Counted from the first letter of the stretch, positions 43,917 through 54,234 are shown. The stretch: 64,000 bases of DNA from DAIOEK01 sp963828285 (GCA_963828285.1 CAWHEB010000005.1:124001-188000); one strand, 5' to 3'. The notes: a model not told the origin generated them from the sequence alone. Numbers and translations: made by a program.

Positions 43917-44684
43917 ATGCCGCTAACATTTACATCCCTTCCTGGAATACCGCTGGTGTCTCCTGGAGATTCGATCTCCAAATTGGTGCAAACTGGTTTA
44001 AGGAATTGCCTGATCCAACTTGAAGATGGCGATATTATTGTAATCGCCCAGAAGATCGTTTCCAAATCGGAAGGCAGGTTGGTGAACCTCACTACGGTTA
44101 ATCCAAGTTCTCAGGCGGTTGAACTCAGCGTAGTTACCGGGAAAGATGCCAGATTTGTTGAATTGGTATTGCAGGAAAGCAATGAAGTCCTGCGGACAGG
44201 CTGGAACACGCTGATTGTTGAGCATAAGTGTGGATTCATCTGCGCCAATGCTGGGATCGATCATTCGAATGTACGTGGTCCATGGGGGAACCAGGAGGAT
44301 TGGGTACTCCTGCTGCCGGTTAATTCGGATAAATCAGCAATGATGATCAGGGAAGAGTTGGAAGCGGAATGTGGCAAAAAACTGGGAATACTGATCATTG
44401 ATTCGCATGGCCGAGCCTGGCGCGTTGGTACTGTAGGTATGGCCATCGGATTATCTGGCTTGCCCGGTGTCATGGATCTTCGTGGACAACCCGATCTATT
44501 TGGATATCATTTACGAATTACACAGGTTGGTGCAGCTGATGAACTCGCTGCTGGCGCATCATTAATGATGGGGCAGGCAGCGGAAGGTAGTCCGATCATT
44601 CACGTCCGCGGATTTCCTTACCCGTTGCGGGATGGCTCATTACCCGAATTGATCCGCGAAAAAGACCAGGACCTCTTCCGCTAG
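43917..44684 (+). CDS. cofE: Coenzyme F420-0:L-glutamate ligase
   Basis: A 255-residue CofE/FbiB-N-type ligase that adds glutamate to F420-0 using GTP. The metal and GTP motifs are EDGDIIVIAQKIVSKSEGR, GFICANAGIDHSNV, ILIIDSHGRAWR and GVMDLRGQPDLFG. It is the stand-alone form without a C-terminal nitroreductase. It starts 16 bases after the reductase gene and ends six bases before the 2H phosphoesterase gene. With cofD and cofC nearby it completes the late F420 route. Confidence 0.94.
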   Translation: MPLTFTSLPGIPLVSPGDSISKLVQTGLRNCLIQLEDGDIIVIAQKIVSKSEGRLVNLTTVNPSSQAVELSVVTGKDARFVELVLQESNEVLRTGWNTLIVEHKCGFICANAGIDHSNVRGPWGNQEDWVLLLPVNSDKSAMMIREELEAECGKKLGILIIDSHGRAWRVGTVGMAIGLSGLPGVMDLRGQPDLFGYHLRITQVGAADELAAGASLMMGQAAEGSPIIHVRGFPYPLRDGSLPELIREKDQDLFR

Positions 44685-44690
44685 GAAAAT

Positions 44691-45239
44691 ATGAAACAGG
44701 GAATCGTAACCGTTATAAAGAACGCTGCTGGTAATGAGATCCATGAAACCTGGCGGGAGCTTGAGACAAAATTCGGCTACAGCTTTGTGCAAAATTCATT
44801 GGCCCCTCATTTTTCATGGCACGTTGCTGATGGATATCCATATCAGTTGACAAAAAGCAGATTGACCGGATTGGCTGACCACACTATTTCATTTGAAGCT
44901 AGGGCGGTTGGGATTGGACTATTCCCGGGTGAGCAGCCCGTGATCTATATTCCCGTGATAGTGTCCGCTGAATTAAGAAAACTGTATGAACTGGTTTATC
45001 AGATAGCTGTCAGTGTTTGTGAAAATGAGGTGGTTTTTTACCAGCCCCATCGGTGGATGCCGCATATCTCTCTTGCGCTAAACGATACAGATATTTCGCA
45101 GAGTGGCAAGGTGGTTCAATTCTTAATGAGAAAAACCAACAGTTTTACTTTTATGGTGGATAATTTCGGATTATTTTGCCCGGACGAAGATGGGGTGAAT
45201 ACCATCTGTGAGATTCCATTTCGAGGTCAATCTTCATGA
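44691..45239 (+). CDS. 2H phosphoesterase (2'-5' RNA ligase-like) between cofE and cofD
   Basis: A 182-residue protein with the two H-x-S/T motifs that define the 2H phosphoesterase superfamily: PHFSWH (about 39-44) and PHISLAL (about 124-130). The spacing of about 85 residues is normal. Members hydrolyse cyclic or 2',5' phosphodiester bonds. The gene is six bases after cofE and overlaps cofD by four bases (ATGA), so it is locked into the F420 operon. F420 contains a phosphodiester link, so a role in the pathway or in salvage is conceivable but unproven. Confidence 0.78.
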   Translation: MKQGIVTVIKNAAGNEIHETWRELETKFGYSFVQNSLAPHFSWHVADGYPYQLTKSRLTGLADHTISFEARAVGIGLFPGEQPVIYIPVIVSAELRKLYELVYQIAVSVCENEVVFYQPHRWMPHISLALNDTDISQSGKVVQFLMRKTNSFTFMVDNFGLFCPDEDGVNTICEIPFRGQSS

Positions 45240-46189
45240 AGGTTGTTGCCCTAGCTGGTGGTGTGGGTGGAGCAAAACTGGCTCAGGGTCTTGCCGAAAT
45301 CCTGTCACCCGAAGAACTCACGATCATTGTTAATACCGGAGATGACTTTACCCATTTGGGTATGAAGATTTGCCCGGATATCGATACAGTTTGTTACACC
45401 CTTGCCGGATTTGTTAATCCCGAGACAGGATGGGGTAGGTCTGGTGAAACCTGGGCTGCTTTATCTGCTCTAAAAGTCCTCGGACAACCGGATTGGTTCC
45501 GGGTTGGGGATCTTGATCTGGCAACCCATCTTACCCGTACCCAGCTTCTTAAACAAGGAAATCCCCTTTCGGTGATCACTCTTGATTTTTGCCGGGCATG
45601 GAAAATAAAGCATAAAATCCTCCCGATGACCGATGATCCCGTGTCCACGCAGATCATGGATGAAAGTGGAAATTGGTTGGATTTCCAGGATTATTTTGTC
45701 AAGAAGAGCTGGCAGCCGGTTGTGAGGCAGATCAGGTTTAATGGCGCCGAACGCGCAGTTCCAGCCACGGGTGCTATCGAAGCCTGCGAAAGTGCTGATC
45801 TGATCGTGATTTGCCCATCCAATCCGCTGGTGAGCATCGACCCGATCCTGGCCGTCCCGGGATTGTTGGATACTATTCACCGCATACCCAAGGTTGCAGT
45901 TTCACCAATCATTGGCAACAAGGCGGTCAAAGGACCACTGGCTAAAATGATCTTTGAGCTATACGGAACAATCCCAAATGCAACCTGGGTGGCAGATTAT
46001 TATCTACAGACGATAAACTTGAATGGTTTGATAGTGGATGAGCATGATACGGAGCAAGTGACTCTGATCAGCGAGAAAGGTATAATCTGTAAGGAAGCAC
46101 AATCGTTGATGACAGGATTACCAGAACGTATCGGTCTGGCAAATGAAGTGATCAACCTTGGCAAATCACTTATTTCGGGGATCAGGTAA
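45236..46189 (+). CDS. cofD: 2-phospho-L-lactate transferase CofD
   Basis: A 317-residue enzyme that joins FO to a guanylylated phospholactate or phosphoenolpyruvate to form (dehydro) F420-0. Signature segments are VALAGGVGGAKLAQGL (about 3-18), NTGDDFTHLGMKICPDIDT, LGDLDLATH (as VGDLDLATHLTRT), ATGAIEACESADLIVICPSNPLVSI and VAVSPIIGNKAVKGP. It overlaps the 2H gene at its start, and cofC starts two bases after its stop. Confidence 0.95.
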   Translation: MKVVALAGGVGGAKLAQGLAEILSPEELTIIVNTGDDFTHLGMKICPDIDTVCYTLAGFVNPETGWGRSGETWAALSALKVLGQPDWFRVGDLDLATHLTRTQLLKQGNPLSVITLDFCRAWKIKHKILPMTDDPVSTQIMDESGNWLDFQDYFVKKSWQPVVRQIRFNGAERAVPATGAIEACESADLIVICPSNPLVSIDPILAVPGLLDTIHRIPKVAVSPIIGNKAVKGPLAKMIFELYGTIPNATWVADYYLQTINLNGLIVDEHDTEQVTLISEKGIICKEAQSLMTGLPERIGLANEVINLGKSLISGIR

Positions 46190-46191
46190 CC

Positions 46192-46821
46192 ATGAGTATT
46201 TGGGCTATCGTTCCGGTCAAACCATTGCGACGGGGAAAATCCCGGTTATCCGGGGTATTGAACGAAGAAGAACGAGCGAAGTTAAATACAGACATGCTGG
46301 TTCATACACTGGAAGTGTTGAGTATTGTTCCGGAGATCCATCAAACGCTGGTTATCAGTCGCGACCCCTCTGCATTGACAATAGCACGGGAGATGGGTGC
46401 TAAGACTGTACAGGAAGATGGTGCTCCACACCTCAATACAGCATTACGACGGGCTGCTGCTGTCGCAAAGATGTATTCAGCCAGTGGAGTGTTGATCCTT
46501 CCCGCTGATCTCCCTTTGCTTAAACCAGAAGATATCACCCAAATATTGCTTTGTTCCAATCACCCGCCTGTGGTGACCATTGTCCCGGATAGACATAAGA
46601 ATGGGACCAATGCAATGTATCAATCTCCGGCAGGGATCATTGATTTTGCATATGGACCTGGATCGTTTATGAAGCATTGCGAACGGATCGAGAAGACAAG
46701 TGCAAGGTTGGAAGTATTGGAAATACCTTCGTTAGGATTAGATCTGGATCTTCCTGAAGATCTGGAAATTCTCAAAATGATCGAAAAAGATGAAATTTCA
46801 GCACCATTATCCAATATTTAA
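46192..46821 (+). CDS. cofC: 2-phospho-L-lactate (or PEP) guanylyltransferase CofC
   Basis: A 209-residue nucleotidyltransferase that activates the phospholactate or PEP moiety for CofD. Family segments are IVPVKPLRRGKSRLSGVL near the start, VQEDGAPHLNTALRRAA, VLILPADLPLLKPEDI and the LDLPEDLEILK ending. Compact GT-A fold, normal length. The next gene follows after 18 bases. FO synthase (cofG/H or fbiC) is not in the window. Confidence 0.93.
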   Translation: MSIWAIVPVKPLRRGKSRLSGVLNEEERAKLNTDMLVHTLEVLSIVPEIHQTLVISRDPSALTIAREMGAKTVQEDGAPHLNTALRRAAAVAKMYSASGVLILPADLPLLKPEDITQILLCSNHPPVVTIVPDRHKNGTNAMYQSPAGIIDFAYGPGSFMKHCERIEKTSARLEVLEIPSLGLDLDLPEDLEILKMIEKDEISAPLSNI

Positions 46822-46839
46822 TTATCCAAGGAGGAAGCG

Positions 46840-47838
46840 ATGAAAGAACGGGTTGCGCTCTACTTACAGGATGCCCATGATCTACGGGATGGACTGGATT
46901 TTGTTCAGTATGCAGAAAAACGAGGATTTGAAGCTGTCTGGCAGGCTGAAAGCCGGCTTGTCCGTGATGCGATCGTCCCCATGGCAGCTTATGCAGCTGT
47001 AACAAAGAAGTTGAAAGTCGGATCCGGTGTGATCAACAACTGGACCAGAAATATTGGCTTACTCGCTGCGACCTTCCTCACATTGGATGATCTCGCTCCA
47101 GACCGGATCATATGCGGAATTGGCGCTTGGTGGGATCCGTTGGCGAAAAATGTTGGAATCAATCGTACGAAACCACTTCTGGCTATGAAAGAAACCATCC
47201 AAACCATGAGACGGTTATTAAACATGGAACGGGTTACCTTTCATGGTGAATTTGTCCATGTAGATGGGATCGAATTGGATGTAGTACATGGACGACGCGA
47301 ACCTCGAAATGTACCGATAATGATCGGTGCAACCGGCGACCAAATGATGGAAATGACCGGCGAGATTGCAGACGGCGCGGTTTTAAATTATTGTGTTCCA
47401 CCCGAGTACAACCATAAAGCTCTCGAATTGTTGGACAAAGGCGCAAAGAAAGCCGGAAGGAAACTGGAAGATATCGATCGACCACAGTTGGTGGTTTGTT
47501 CAGTGGATAAAGACCATGATCAAGCGATTGAATACTCCAGGGTCTTATTGACCCAGTATCTGGCACAACAACCACATATTGCAAAAGCTTCAGGTGTCTC
47601 CCAGGATGTTGTGGATAAGATCCAATCCATTCTCGGTTGGCCGGCGACCAAGGAACAGATTAACAAAGCCAAACACCTGGTTCCAGAAGAATTGATCCTG
47701 CGCATTACCGCTTCTGGTACTCCGGAAGAAGCACGAACAAAAGTCAATGAATACCGCAAGAATGGCTGTACCTGCCCGATCCTTTATCCGGTGGGTGGGG
47801 ATGTAAAGTTGCTGGTGGACACTTTTGCACAGGATTAG
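46840..47838 (+). CDS. LLM-class F420-dependent oxidoreductase
   Basis: A 332-residue luciferase-like monooxygenase-fold enzyme. The pattern fits the F420-dependent methylene-tetrahydromethanopterin reductase group rather than FMN monooxygenases: FVQYAEKRGFEAVWQAESRLVRDAIVPMAAYAA, VGSGVINNWTRNIGLLAATF and VPIMIGATGDQMMEMTGEIADGAVLNY. Placement in the F420 block supports F420H2 use. Substrate not evident. GGAGG precedes the ATG. Confidence 0.9.
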   Translation: MKERVALYLQDAHDLRDGLDFVQYAEKRGFEAVWQAESRLVRDAIVPMAAYAAVTKKLKVGSGVINNWTRNIGLLAATFLTLDDLAPDRIICGIGAWWDPLAKNVGINRTKPLLAMKETIQTMRRLLNMERVTFHGEFVHVDGIELDVVHGRREPRNVPIMIGATGDQMMEMTGEIADGAVLNYCVPPEYNHKALELLDKGAKKAGRKLEDIDRPQLVVCSVDKDHDQAIEYSRVLLTQYLAQQPHIAKASGVSQDVVDKIQSILGWPATKEQINKAKHLVPEELILRITASGTPEEARTKVNEYRKNGCTCPILYPVGGDVKLLVDTFAQD

Positions 47839-47845
47839 AGGTTAA

Positions 47846-48316
47846 GTGTCAAGTAAACAAGCGCAATCACAACATTGTTTTGTGTGCGGAGTCGATAATC
47901 ACACCGGGCTCCGGATGAAATTCTATGATTTGGAACCCGGTACCGTCGAAGCAACTTATACTGTACCTGACCGCTTCCAGGGATATCCGGGGGTGGTTCA
48001 TGGTGGCATCATCGCATCCATGATGGATGAAGTGATGGGCAGGGTATTCATGGGTGGAGGTATTGACCGATTTATGGTCACCGCAGAATTAAAAATACGT
48101 TATCGAAAACCTGTCCCAACCGGAATCCCTTTAACCTTGAGGGGAAAGGCAGTTTCAGATAATGGCAGAATCGCCAGGGCTGAAGGAACCATCCTCAACG
48201 CGGATGGTGAAATTCTGGCTCAAGGAGAGATCATTGTTGCCAATCTGCCAGCAGCATTAAAACCAGCCGGAGAATCTGTTGGAACCGGTTGGAAAGTCTA
48301 TCCAGATGGGGAGTAA
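47846..48316 (+). CDS. PaaI-type hotdog thioesterase
   Basis: A 156-residue hotdog-fold protein. The catalytic segment VVHGGIIASMMDEVMGRV is the usual H-G-G...D-E pattern of PaaI-like thioesterases. An N-terminal CFVCGVDNHTGLRMKF segment is typical of this subgroup. It starts at GTG 47846 with GAGG upstream. It follows the LLM gene by 7 bases and ends two bases before the next start codon. It may act on an acyl-CoA from heterocycle breakdown (inference). Confidence 0.88.
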   Translation: MSSKQAQSQHCFVCGVDNHTGLRMKFYDLEPGTVEATYTVPDRFQGYPGVVHGGIIASMMDEVMGRVFMGGGIDRFMVTAELKIRYRKPVPTGIPLTLRGKAVSDNGRIARAEGTILNADGEILAQGEIIVANLPAALKPAGESVGTGWKVYPDGE

Positions 48317-48318
48317 AA

Positions 48319-49056
48319 ATGATCCTGGAATATCATCGCCCTTCTAGCCTTGATGCAGCCCTTGTCCTGCTTGGACGAAGTTCTCCATTGACCCGTCCTT
48401 TGGCGGGTGGAACGATCGTCAATCAAAGATCCAACGAGCAGTTCGATGTTGTTGATCTGCAAGACCTATCCTTGAACCACATTCTAGCGGAACAAGATAA
48501 GATCACAATGGGTGCTATGGTCACTCTTCAACAGCTGGTGGAATCGGCCGATTTGAATGAATCGGTACGTTCTGCTGCCAAAGCTGATGCGTCTTTCAAT
48601 TTGCGTCAAATGGCAACGGTTGGTGGCACCATCGCGGCAGGGAATGGCAATTCAGTTCTGCTGACAGTTCTTTCCGGATTGCACGCTGAGATCACATTTG
48701 GTGGTCATCCAACCACCGAATATGTCGGCGATTTTTTACCACTTCGTAAGCAAAGAATAAGTGGAAAACTGATCACATCCGTGGGATTTTCGAGGCAGGT
48801 CAACCTGGCTTGGGAAAAGATCAGCAGGACTCCTTCAGATGAAGCAGACCTGGTGGTTTGTGTGGCTCAATGGTCATCCGGACGGACGAGAGTAGTAGTG
48901 GGCGATAAGAGCAGTTTTCCACGGTTGGCGATGGATGGAACATCCGCTTCCGGAGCTGCGATTGCCGCAAAGAATTTGTTCTCTGGTGTGGATGAATACA
49001 TGTTCCAAATGGCTCCGATCCTGACTGATCGCTGCTTTATGAAACTGCAAGGATGA
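48319..49056 (+). CDS. Molybdenum hydroxylase FAD-binding subunit (second set)
   Basis: A 245-residue FAD subunit, shorter than usual (about 280-300). FAD motifs are RPLAGGTIVNQR (about 29-40) and ATVGGTIAAGNGNS (about 100-113). The second is modified relative to the usual TIGGN. The VVDLQDL segment is present. Start ATG 48319 with GGGGAG overlapping the thioesterase stop region. The C-terminal domain is cut down, so electron transfer may be to another acceptor than NAD. It is followed in 7 bases by its Fe-S-Mo partner. Confidence 0.83.
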   Translation: MILEYHRPSSLDAALVLLGRSSPLTRPLAGGTIVNQRSNEQFDVVDLQDLSLNHILAEQDKITMGAMVTLQQLVESADLNESVRSAAKADASFNLRQMATVGGTIAAGNGNSVLLTVLSGLHAEITFGGHPTTEYVGDFLPLRKQRISGKLITSVGFSRQVNLAWEKISRTPSDEADLVVCVAQWSSGRTRVVVGDKSSFPRLAMDGTSASGAAIAAKNLFSGVDEYMFQMAPILTDRCFMKLQG

Positions 49057-49063
49057 GGCGGTG

Positions 49064-52055
49064 ATGAACATACTTCTGAATATCAATAATAAAACCTATT
49101 CCTTCAGTGTTGAAGCCGGTACTACTTTGCTTCAGGTCTTACGCGAAAATGGATTGGTAGGCGTCAAACATGGCTGCGATCACGGGGAGTGCGGTGCATG
49201 TGCCGTATTGATGGATGGTAAACCAGTCAATAGCTGTCTGATCCTGGCAGCACAGGCCGAAGGACATTCCATTCGGACGATCGAAGGATTGGGCGAACAC
49301 GCTGAACAGGGCTGGAAGAAAACTGAAGGACTTTCCACAATTCAACAGGCTTTTATCGATACCGGCGCTGTTCAATGCGGATATTGCACACCTGCTCAGG
49401 TGTTGGCAGCAACAGCTTTATTGGAGAAAAATAAAACACCCACAGAAGAAGAGATACGGGATGCACTATCCGGGAGTTCTTTGCCGGTGTACAGGTTATC
49501 TAAAACCGGTTCAGGCAGTTCAACGAGCGGCTGCCCTGATCAGAGGCGAATCTGTTGAGTCTTTGGATGATCAAACTATAACTTTTATCCTTCCAAATAA
49601 CGGAGAGGAAACCCTCAACGGCGAAGATGTTCCCAAGGAAAATCTACGAACTGCTACAAGTGTATTACCACAGGTATTTACCACCACGCAATCCAAACAA
49701 TTTGATTCTGTCGGTAAACCAGAAAAGAAAGTCGATGCGGTAAAACTGGTTCAAGGAAAACCGGCATATGCTGCGGATATTGAAATGCGTGGATTATTAC
49801 ACGCTAAGGTATTGCATTCACCGTTTGCCCATGCAGAGATCGTCTCTATTGACACTTCTGCAGCGAAAGCTTTGCCCGGCGTCGCAGCTGTGCTGACCTG
49901 GCAGGATATTCCCCGGGTGGTCTATTCCACAGCCGGTCAATCAGATCCCTTGCCAGGACCTTTGGATGCATTCTCACTGGATCATAAAGTCCGCTTTGTT
50001 GGTGACCGGGTGGCATTCGTCGCTGCTGAAACCGAAGATATCGCTGAAAAAGCATTATCCTTGATCAAGGTTGAATACAAAGAACTGCCAGCAATACTGG
50101 ATAGCCGCAATTCGATGAAAACGGACTCAGTAAAAATTCATGACGAAAAAGAATACGTAAATTTTGCGGACTCCGATCCTGACAAGAACCTCGCAGCCGA
50201 GATCCGCATCAATGTAGGCGACCCCGATAAGGGGTTCTCAGAGGCTGATCTTATTTTCGAAGGTGATTATGATGTTCCCAAAGTGCAGCAAGCTCACATC
50301 GAACCGCATGTGGTCATGACCTACTGGGATGAAGATGACCGCCTGGTCATCCGTACCAGTACCCAGGTGCCGTTCCATGTGAGAAGAATTCTTGCCCCTG
50401 TCCTAAAATTGCCGGTCAAACGCATTCGGGTGATCAAACCACGCATTGGTGGCGGATTTGGTGGAAAGCAGGAAATTCTGATTGAAGATGTAGCCGCACA
50501 CCTGACCATTGCCACCCGCAGACCGGTGATCTATGAGTACACCCGTGAAGAGGAATTCACTGCTTCACGTTCACGTCATCCCATGCGTGTTCACATGAAA
50601 ACTGGTGTCAAAAAGGATGGCACCATCACTGCTAATGAAATGTACGCCTTATCGGATACTGGAGCGTACGGCTGCCACGCGCTGACTGTGACTGGAAATA
50701 CCGGACACAAAGCGATGGCATTGTATGTGGGTGATGGCAAGTACCGTCAGGATCCCAATATCCGTTTCTATGCGGATGTGGTTTACACCAATCTGCCGCC
50801 TTCCGGAGCATTCCGTGGGTACGGAGTTCCCCAGGGCTACTGGCCGGTTGAGCGACACATGGAGAAAATTGCCCGTGAATTGGGAATGGATTCAATCGAT
50901 TTTCGGTTGAAGAATACCATCCGACCCGGAGAACTGCATCCCTTCAGCAAAAGCTGGAGTGAAGGGCGTGAACCCAGACCTGAAGTGGTCCACACTGTAG
51001 GGTTGGAGGAGTGTGTCCGTCAGGGAAAAGCAGTGATCGGCTGGGATTCGAAATATAGAAACGAAGCCTGGCACGAAGTCCCGGGGAAACCTCATCTGCG
51101 CAAGGGAATAGGCATCGCGACAGTGATGCAAGGAACCGCAATCCCGTATCTGGATATGGGTGGAGCATCCATCAAAATGAACGATGATGGATCTTTCAAT
51201 GTTCTGGTCGGTGCTACCGATCTGGGGACCGGATCGGATACCGTTCTCGGTCAAATGGCTGCTGAAGTCCTTGGTGTACCAGTTGAAGATCTGATCGTTT
51301 ATTCTTCGGATACCGATTTCACCCCCTTTGATAAAGGCGCCTACGCGTCGAGCACAACTTATATCTCGGGTACTGCCGTGGTTCAAGCTGCACAGAAGGT
51401 GGCTGAACGGATCAAAATACGCGCAGCAAACATGCTGAATTCTCAAGGATCAAATACAGCGTTGACATCAAACGATATCCATCTGAAAAACCGGTTTGCG
51501 GTTGCTCCGGATGGCCGATCTGTATCGATGGAAAAGATAGCATTGAATGCGTTACACCACGAAAATCAGGAACAGATCATGGGAGTGGCGTCCTATGTTT
51601 CCCCTGTGTCGCCACCTCCATTCGCTGCTCAATTCGCCGAAGTACTGGTGGACACTCAAACTGGAGAAGTCAGGGTCGAAAAGCTGGTCATGGCTGTGGA
51701 TTCGGGCATTATCATCAATCCGATCACGGCATCCGGGCAGATTGAAGGTGGAATGACCCAGGCATTGGGTTACGCGGTTTGTGAAGAAATGACATATAAC
51801 GAAAAAGGAGTGGCGAAAGAACTGGATTTTAATTCGTATCATATCTTCAGATCTGATGAAATGCCTGAACTTTCCACACTCTTTATTGAGACCTTTGAAC
51901 CTTCCCATCCTTTTGGCGTCAAAGCAGTCGCTGAAATTCCATTGGATGGTGTAGCTCCAGCCGTGGGAAACGCCATCCTGGATGCCTGTGGAGCTTCTTT
52001 GACCGAGATCCCTGCTCACCCTGAGCGGGTATGGAGAGCAATAAAACAGAAATGA
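49064..52055 (+). CDS. Molybdenum hydroxylase, fused 2Fe-2S and molybdenum-binding subunits (second set), one frameshift
   Basis: A xanthine dehydrogenase-family protein of about 996 residues if one extra base is removed. The Fe-S part (49064 onward) has C38/C43/C46 and VQCGYCTPAQ. Its frame runs off just after RDALSG. The next segment, VLCRCTGYLKPVQAVQRAA, with the rest of the second cluster, is in the other frame from 49461. Dropping one G of the GGG at 49472-49474 gives RDALSGVLCRCTGY. The Mo part has RIGGGFGGKQE, GAFRGYGVPQ and HPFGVKAVAE with the catalytic Glu. The paralogue at 38372 is intact with the same fusion, which supports the correction. Confidence 0.9.
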
Positions 52056-52068
52056 TAGAGAACCCAGT

Positions 52069-53419
52069 ATGAATGTTAACAGTGTGTATGTCATCGGTCA
52101 TGTAAACCCGGATACGGATTCCATAGCAGCAGCAGTTGGTTATGCCTGGTGTCTGAGAGAACGTGATGGCGTGGAAATAACAGCCGCCCGGGCAGGGGCG
52201 GTCAATCCGCAAACTTCATGGGTCCTAAAATACCTTGGAATAGATCCTCCGTTGTTACTGACCGATGCGTCTCCCCGGTTTTCAGCCGTGATGCGTCGTT
52301 TGGATTCTGCCTCCCCTGAACAACCTTTACGGGATGCGTGGGCTATTGCCAATCGTTCAACCGGAGCTGCACCGATTCTGAATGAAGATGGTACACCATA
52401 CGGATTATTAACCTCACGATCCTTGTTTGAATTTCTATCCAGGGAACTCGGTGTCAATCCACGCAGGCAGGAAATTAAAATCAGCGAGTTGATGGAAATC
52501 CCCTGTAAAGAAGCTGCGGATTTGAAAGTGCCGATCTTTCAGGCAAACAGTCGCATCAGGGATTCTTTAAACCGTATCCTTCGCGAAGAGGGTGATGACT
52601 TTTGGGTTGTTGATGAAAAAGGAAAATATCTAGGGGTATGCCGTCAACGCGATCTGCTGAACCCGCCCCGGTTTAAGATTATCCTGGTGGATCATAATGA
52701 AGCCCATCAGGCATTGGGAAATCTGGAAGACGCTGAACTGATCGAGATTTTGGATCATCACCGTCTGGGGAATCCATCCACCCATATTCCGATTCGGTTT
52801 ACGGTGGATGTGGTCGGCTCTACCAGCACTTTGGTCTCCGAGAAGATCGAGGAAGCAGGGTTGCGGATGCCACCGAACCTGGCCGGATTATTACTGGCTG
52901 GTTTGTTATCAGATACGCTGATATTGACGTCTCCTACGACGACTGAACGTGATGAACAGGCTGCCGAAAGATTATCCAGATGGGCATTCAAGAGCGGCAG
53001 CGCATTGGATGGGGAAACAATAGCATCTTTTGGCCAAAAAGTCCTGGTTGCCGGTGCTGGCTTATCCACACGGTCGCCTGAAGAGATCGTCACAAACGAT
53101 ATGAAGGTCTATCAATCCGGCGGATACCAATTTGCCATTGCGCAAGCCGAAGTGAGCGATCTGATGCAAATCAATGAACATCGTGAATCATTATCCAATG
53201 CACTGTTAGAGTTGAGAAACAAAAGGGGATTGGACTTTAGCATGCTTGATGGTAACAGATGTAGTCCGCGGATCAAGCCGATTACTCCTTTCTGGTGCTC
53301 CACCGGTGCTGGATGGTTTGCCTTATGTTCCACAACCGGATGGCACTCGACTGGCAGAAGGTGTAGTATCACGGAAGAAGCAATTGTTACCGGTGGTGTT
53401 GGGTTTGCTTGAGGAATGA
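52069..53419 (+). CDS. CBS-domain family II (DHH) inorganic pyrophosphatase, one frameshift
   Basis: A manganese-dependent pyrophosphatase with paired CBS domains. The N-terminal DHH part has VIGHVNPDTDSIAAAVGYAW, and CBS segments lie at about 65-195. The DHH part resumes with ILVDHNEAHQ and EILDHHRLGN. The DHHA2 end is split. The main frame degenerates after FSML, while another frame from 53246 reads VTDVVRGSSRLLLSGAP and ends with the SRKKQLLPVV motif that binds pyrophosphate. Removing one base at about 53245-53247 gives 449 residues and a stop at 53417-53419, two bases before xdhC. CBS domains usually confer adenine nucleotide control. Confidence 0.86.
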
Positions 53420-53420
53420 T

Positions 53421-54215
53421 ATGAACATCTATGAGGCAATCCTTGATGTACAAAAAATAGGGATGGCCGCGGCATTGTGTACGATCATTGAAAGCCATGG
53501 AGCAGTTCCACGCCATATCGGTAGTAAGATGCTTGTCCGTGAAGATGGGACACTATTCGGCTCTGTAGGTGGAGGAGAAACAGAGAACCGTGTTATCCAG
53601 GGAGCAAAAGAAGTTATTCTGGATGGAAAGCCCCGAATATTGAGTTATAAATTGGTCAGTCCTGCGGAGGGCGACCCTGGAATTTGCGGTGGACAGTTGG
53701 AGGTTTATGTGGAACCGATCCTTCCTAATCCAGTACTGGTGGTAATCGGTGGAGGTCACGTTGGCCGGGCGGTTGTACACCTCGGTAAATGGCTCGGATT
53801 TAAGACCGTTGTTTCCGATGATCGACCTGAATTTTGTAATGCAGCCGCTGTTCCTGAAGCGGATGATTATGTAGTCTGTAAGATGGCTGAGATTCCTGAA
53901 AAAATCAAGGTCAACTCGCAAACATATCTCGTACTCACCACCAGAGGCGTCGCCATTGATACACCCGGCATGCCTGCCCTGATGGAAACGAATGCAGCCT
54001 ATCTGGGTATCATCGGCTCCAAGCGCAGATGGTTGGCAACACGGAAGAATCTGGTTTCTGCGGGGATCAGCGAGGAAAAATTGCAGAAAGTGATCTCGCC
54101 GATTGGTATCGAATTAAAAGCGGAAACGCCTGAAGAAATCGCTGTGAGTATTCTGGCCGAAATTCTTATGCTCCGAAATGGCGCATCTGGTCAGCGTATG
54201 ACCATGAAACAATAA
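53421..54215 (+). CDS. xdhC: XdhC/CoxI family accessory protein
   Basis: A 264-residue molybdenum-hydroxylase maturation factor. XdhC proteins bind molybdenum cofactor and help add the terminal sulfido ligand before insertion. The N-terminal XdhC domain has the GSVGGGETENRVIQGA segment. The C-terminal Rossmann-like domain has PVLVVIGGGHVGRAVVHLG and the YLGIIGSKRRW ending. Start ATG 53421 with GAGGA upstream. It lies right after the pyrophosphatase and 19 bases before the third hydroxylase set. Confidence 0.92.
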   Translation: MNIYEAILDVQKIGMAAALCTIIESHGAVPRHIGSKMLVREDGTLFGSVGGGETENRVIQGAKEVILDGKPRILSYKLVSPAEGDPGICGGQLEVYVEPILPNPVLVVIGGGHVGRAVVHLGKWLGFKTVVSDDRPEFCNAAAVPEADDYVVCKMAEIPEKIKVNSQTYLVLTTRGVAIDTPGMPALMETNAAYLGIIGSKRRWLATRKNLVSAGISEEKLQKVISPIGIELKAETPEEIAVSILAEILMLRNGASGQRMTMKQ

Positions 54216-54234
54216 GAATAACCTGGGAGGCATT

